Positions 32,503 to 34,049 of a stretch of DNA of 34,049 bases are shown piece by piece (position 1 is the first letter of the stretch; each line of letters opens with the position of its first letter). The notes under the pieces are model-generated. The model saw only the letters and a program-made list of their open reading frames with translations, did not search any database and had not been told where the DNA came from. A program made the translations under genes and the position numbers. The stretch lies in the NCBI GenBank assembly GCA_017483225.1, contig JAFULF010000022.1, positions 1 through 34,049 of the forward strand. Direction: 5' to 3'. The DNA is from Alistipes sp. (lineage in GTDB: Bacteria; Bacteroidota; Bacteroidia; Bacteroidales; Rikenellaceae).

Positions 32503-33591
32503 ATGGGGAAACGTGAAGAGAACGCCGCACGTCGTCGTCAAAATATGATAGAGAAGATGCGCACCCGTGCTCTGCTGTCAGGCAAGGTCGATTTGGCAAC
32601 ACTGCCCGAACCTATGCGCATAAGCGACGGAAAACGCCTCGTGAGGGTCTTTGTCGAGGGGTATGAGGATGTGGCCTTCTGGCGTGGAATATTCGACCAC
32701 TTCATAAACCCATACCTGCGCTTTGAAATCTCCGTGCCCACACGTGAGGACCTCCCCAAGGGCAAGAAGGTGCTGCTCAAAGCGGCAGACAAGGCGTGCG
32801 AGGAGCTGCTCCTGTGTATGGATTCCGACTTCGACTACCTGCTGAGCGACGAGGACGAAAGCTCCCGACAGATTATCGAATCGCCGTTTATGTTCCACAC
32901 ATACGCCTATGCCACAGAGAATTACCTCTGCTACGCCCCCTCGTTGCACAACGTCTGCGTGAAGGCGACGAAGAACGATACCCGCATATTCAGTTTCGAG
33001 CAGTTTATGGCGGACTACTCCCGCACGATATACCCCGTATTTCTATGGTACGTCTATTCGGCAAGCAAGCATACAGAGAATGTCTTTACGCTGGCGGAGT
33101 TCAAGGCGACGGTGCGACTTGGGTATCTCGACCTCGAAAATAATGGAGCCAACACCATAGCCTGGCTCAAACGCCACGTCGAACAGCGGGAGCAGATTCT
33201 GCGCAGCACCTACCCCGATATGGCAAAGGATATGGCCCCCTTCGCCGACTATCTGGAACGCAAGGGGGTGCACCCCGAACTTACATACCTCTTTATGCAC
33301 GGCCATACGCTGATGGACAACGTCGTGATGATTATGCTGCAAGGCGTATGCGAGAAATTGCGCCAGATGTCCGTTGCAAAGATTGTCGCCTCCTCGAAAG
33401 AGGGTGTTGCCTTGAAGAACGAGATGAGCAACTACACCAACTCGCTACGCTCCATACGGGATGTTCTTCTCGACAACGAGAACTACACCTCCTGCCCTCT
33501 CTACAAATCGTTGCAGGCCGACATCCAACGCTATATCGACACCACGATTTCGAGGATGATTTCTCTCGAAAAAGGCACATTTGAGAGGTAA
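32503..33591 (+). CDS. DUF4435 / TOPRIM-like protein
   Basis: The product is 362 residues from the ATG at 32503, which follows a consensus promoter. After a basic N-terminal helix (MGKREENAARRRQNMIEKM), residues about 46-150 carry the TOPRIM-like DUF4435 pattern: RVFVEGYEDVAFWRGIF (E52, D56), acidic CMDSDFDYLL (D107, D109, D111) and ATENYLC (E139, N140). The C-terminal part is helical. TOPRIM folds bind Mg2+ and cut or join nucleic acid; DUF4435 proteins are sometimes found with ATPases and in defence or mobile regions, but no partner is adjacent. It could be a nuclease; activity is unproven. Confidence 0.85.
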   Translation: MGKREENAARRRQNMIEKMRTRALLSGKVDLATLPEPMRISDGKRLVRVFVEGYEDVAFWRGIFDHFINPYLRFEISVPTREDLPKGKKVLLKAADKACEELLLCMDSDFDYLLSDEDESSRQIIESPFMFHTYAYATENYLCYAPSLHNVCVKATKNDTRIFSFEQFMADYSRTIYPVFLWYVYSASKHTENVFTLAEFKATVRLGYLDLENNGANTIAWLKRHVEQREQILRSTYPDMAKDMAPFADYLERKGVHPELTYLFMHGHTLMDNVVMIMLQGVCEKLRQMSVAKIVASSKEGVALKNEMSNYTNSLRSIRDVLLDNENYTSCPLYKSLQADIQRYIDTTISRMISLEKGTFER

Positions 33592-33723
33592 TCAAGCAGA
33601 ATTTCGCCCCTAAATAGCCATTTTCACCATCAAAATCCGCATTTTTCTCCCAACGACAGGGGCGGTGTCACTATTATTTTTTTCGCACGAACAAAAAGTC
33701 CGATATTCGCTGTCGGAAATGAT

Positions 33724-33776
33724 AAATCTCTGCCGTGTGCGAATGATTTGTGAAGGATGATTGCAGGGATTTTTTT
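33724..33776 (+). terminator. Possible terminator of the DUF4435-like gene
   Basis: AAATCTCTGC (33724-33733) can pair with GCAGGGATTT (33763-33772) over 10 bp with one G-T wobble, followed by T residues to 33776. The 29-base loop is long, so this is a weak candidate. Confidence 0.4.
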
Positions 33777-33873
33777 CGACAACAGATTGTCCGCCCGACC
33801 CTCTTCTCGGGATTTGTTGGGGTGGTAACGAGTTACCGCTTATGGACAAACAAGTATAATAATGTGTGTGTCG

Positions 33874-33908
33874 GAGTCTGTCGAATACCATTCGACAGAC
33901 TCTTTTTT
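33874..33908 (+). terminator. Strong rho-independent terminator
   Basis: GAGTCTGTCGAAT (33874-33886) pairs perfectly over 13 bp with ATTCGACAGACTC (33890-33902) around a 3-base loop, followed by six T. It is 282 bases after the DUF4435-like stop codon with no gene between, so it either ends a long untranslated tail or an unseen small RNA. Confidence 0.88.
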
Positions 33909-33912
33909 AGGC

Positions 33913-33933
33913 TTAATGGTCAAAAAGAGACCT
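33913..33933 (+). repeat. Direct repeat, copy 1
   Basis: The 21-base unit starts TTAATGGTCAAAAA and ends GAGACCT. It matches the second copy (33954-33975) except for one inserted T in the latter. Each unit contains a GGTC...GACC inverted pair. Confidence 0.7.
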
Positions 33934-33953
33934 GCGAAAGGGGATAAAATTGT

Positions 33954-33975
33954 TTAATGGTCAAAAATGAGACCT
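33954..33975 (+). repeat. Direct repeat, copy 2
   Basis: The 22-base unit starts TTAATGGTCAAAAAT and ends GAGACCT, 41 bases after the first copy. It lies directly upstream of a second terminator. Two copies are too few to call an array. Confidence 0.7.
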
Positions 33976-33981
33976 AAACAG

Positions 33982-34013
33982 ACTGTCGAGAGATTATTTC
34001 GACAGTTTTTTTT
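33982..34013 (+). terminator. Second downstream terminator
   Basis: ACTGTCGA (33982-33989) pairs over 8 bp with TCGACAGT (33999-34006) around a 9-base loop, followed by seven more T (eight in a row from 34006). Its stem shares CTGTCGA with the terminator at 33874-33908. Confidence 0.75.
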
Positions 34014-34049
34014 GTGGGTATATGAACTCAATTTTAAATATATTTTGTA

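Larger units (their letters stand above)
33592..34049. other. Gene-poor end region with stacked hairpins and a direct repeat
   Basis: This 458-base stretch has no convincing gene on either strand; the short open frames lack recognisable products. It contains a possible long-loop terminator (33724-33776), a small perfect palindrome GGTAAC-GA-GTTACC (33824-33837), a strong terminator (33874-33908), a 21/22-base direct repeat (33913-33933 and 33954-33975) and another terminator (33982-34013). It may be the edge of an accessory region that continues outside the window. Confidence 0.6.

Noticed and set aside
33913-33975. Possible CRISPR array
   Set aside because: There are only two imperfect short units with no further copies and no cas genes.

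Overview
The window reads as a Bacteroidales chromosome segment, most likely an Alistipes-like member of the Rikenellaceae (family level is an inference; no 16S gene is present). The evidence is the Bacteroidota-type promoter TTTG-N19-21-TAnnTTTG in front of several transcription units, a SusC/SusD pair, BACON, DUF4458-like and DUF4435-like proteins, a serine-type sulfatase, and few Shine-Dalgarno sequences.

Positions 1-4417 (minus strand) hold the conserved translation cluster in transcriptional order tRNA-Thr(TGT), tRNA-Tyr(GTA), tRNA-Gly(TCC), tuf, tRNA-Trp(CCA), secE, nusG, rplK, rplA, rplJ, rplL (cut by the window start). A good promoter lies at 4410-4440. Hairpins sit between tRNA-Gly and tuf and between tuf and tRNA-Trp. 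On the plus strand, 4746-6017 encodes an alpha-oxoamine synthase resembling the serine palmitoyltransferase of sphingolipid-making Bacteroidota; it ends at a strong terminator.

Positions 6211-21659 (plus strand) form a nine-gene block running from a promoter that almost abuts the first start codon to a 13-bp terminator. It encodes a SusC transporter, a SusD lipoprotein, a lipoprotein with a Calx-beta-like region, a 681-residue BACON-like lipoprotein, a DUF4458-like leucine-rich-repeat (LRR) lipoprotein, a BACON plus LRR lipoprotein, a subtilisin-family (S8) protease lipoprotein, a DUF1573 protein and a small lipocalin-like lipoprotein. No glycoside hydrolase, polysaccharide lyase or dedicated regulator is present. 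The best reading is a cell-surface system that binds and cuts a protein or glycoprotein and imports the product. This is the most interesting system in the window.

Positions 21712-25495 contain an Lrp/AsnC regulator divergent from an O-acetylhomoserine sulfhydrylase (metY-like), then a convergent serine-type sulfatase, then a CAT-anticodon tRNA with an encoded CCA end and an odd T-arm. Positions 25518-32370 (minus strand) form a compact block in transcriptional order: SUI1/YciH factor, a large protein joining a gluzincin-type metalloprotease motif to a propeller-like region and a C-terminal barrel-like region, a class A penicillin-binding protein, and aspartate-semialdehyde dehydrogenase. Divergent from it is a DUF4435/TOPRIM-like gene (32503-33591). 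The last 458 bases have no convincing gene; they contain stacked terminators and a short direct repeat.
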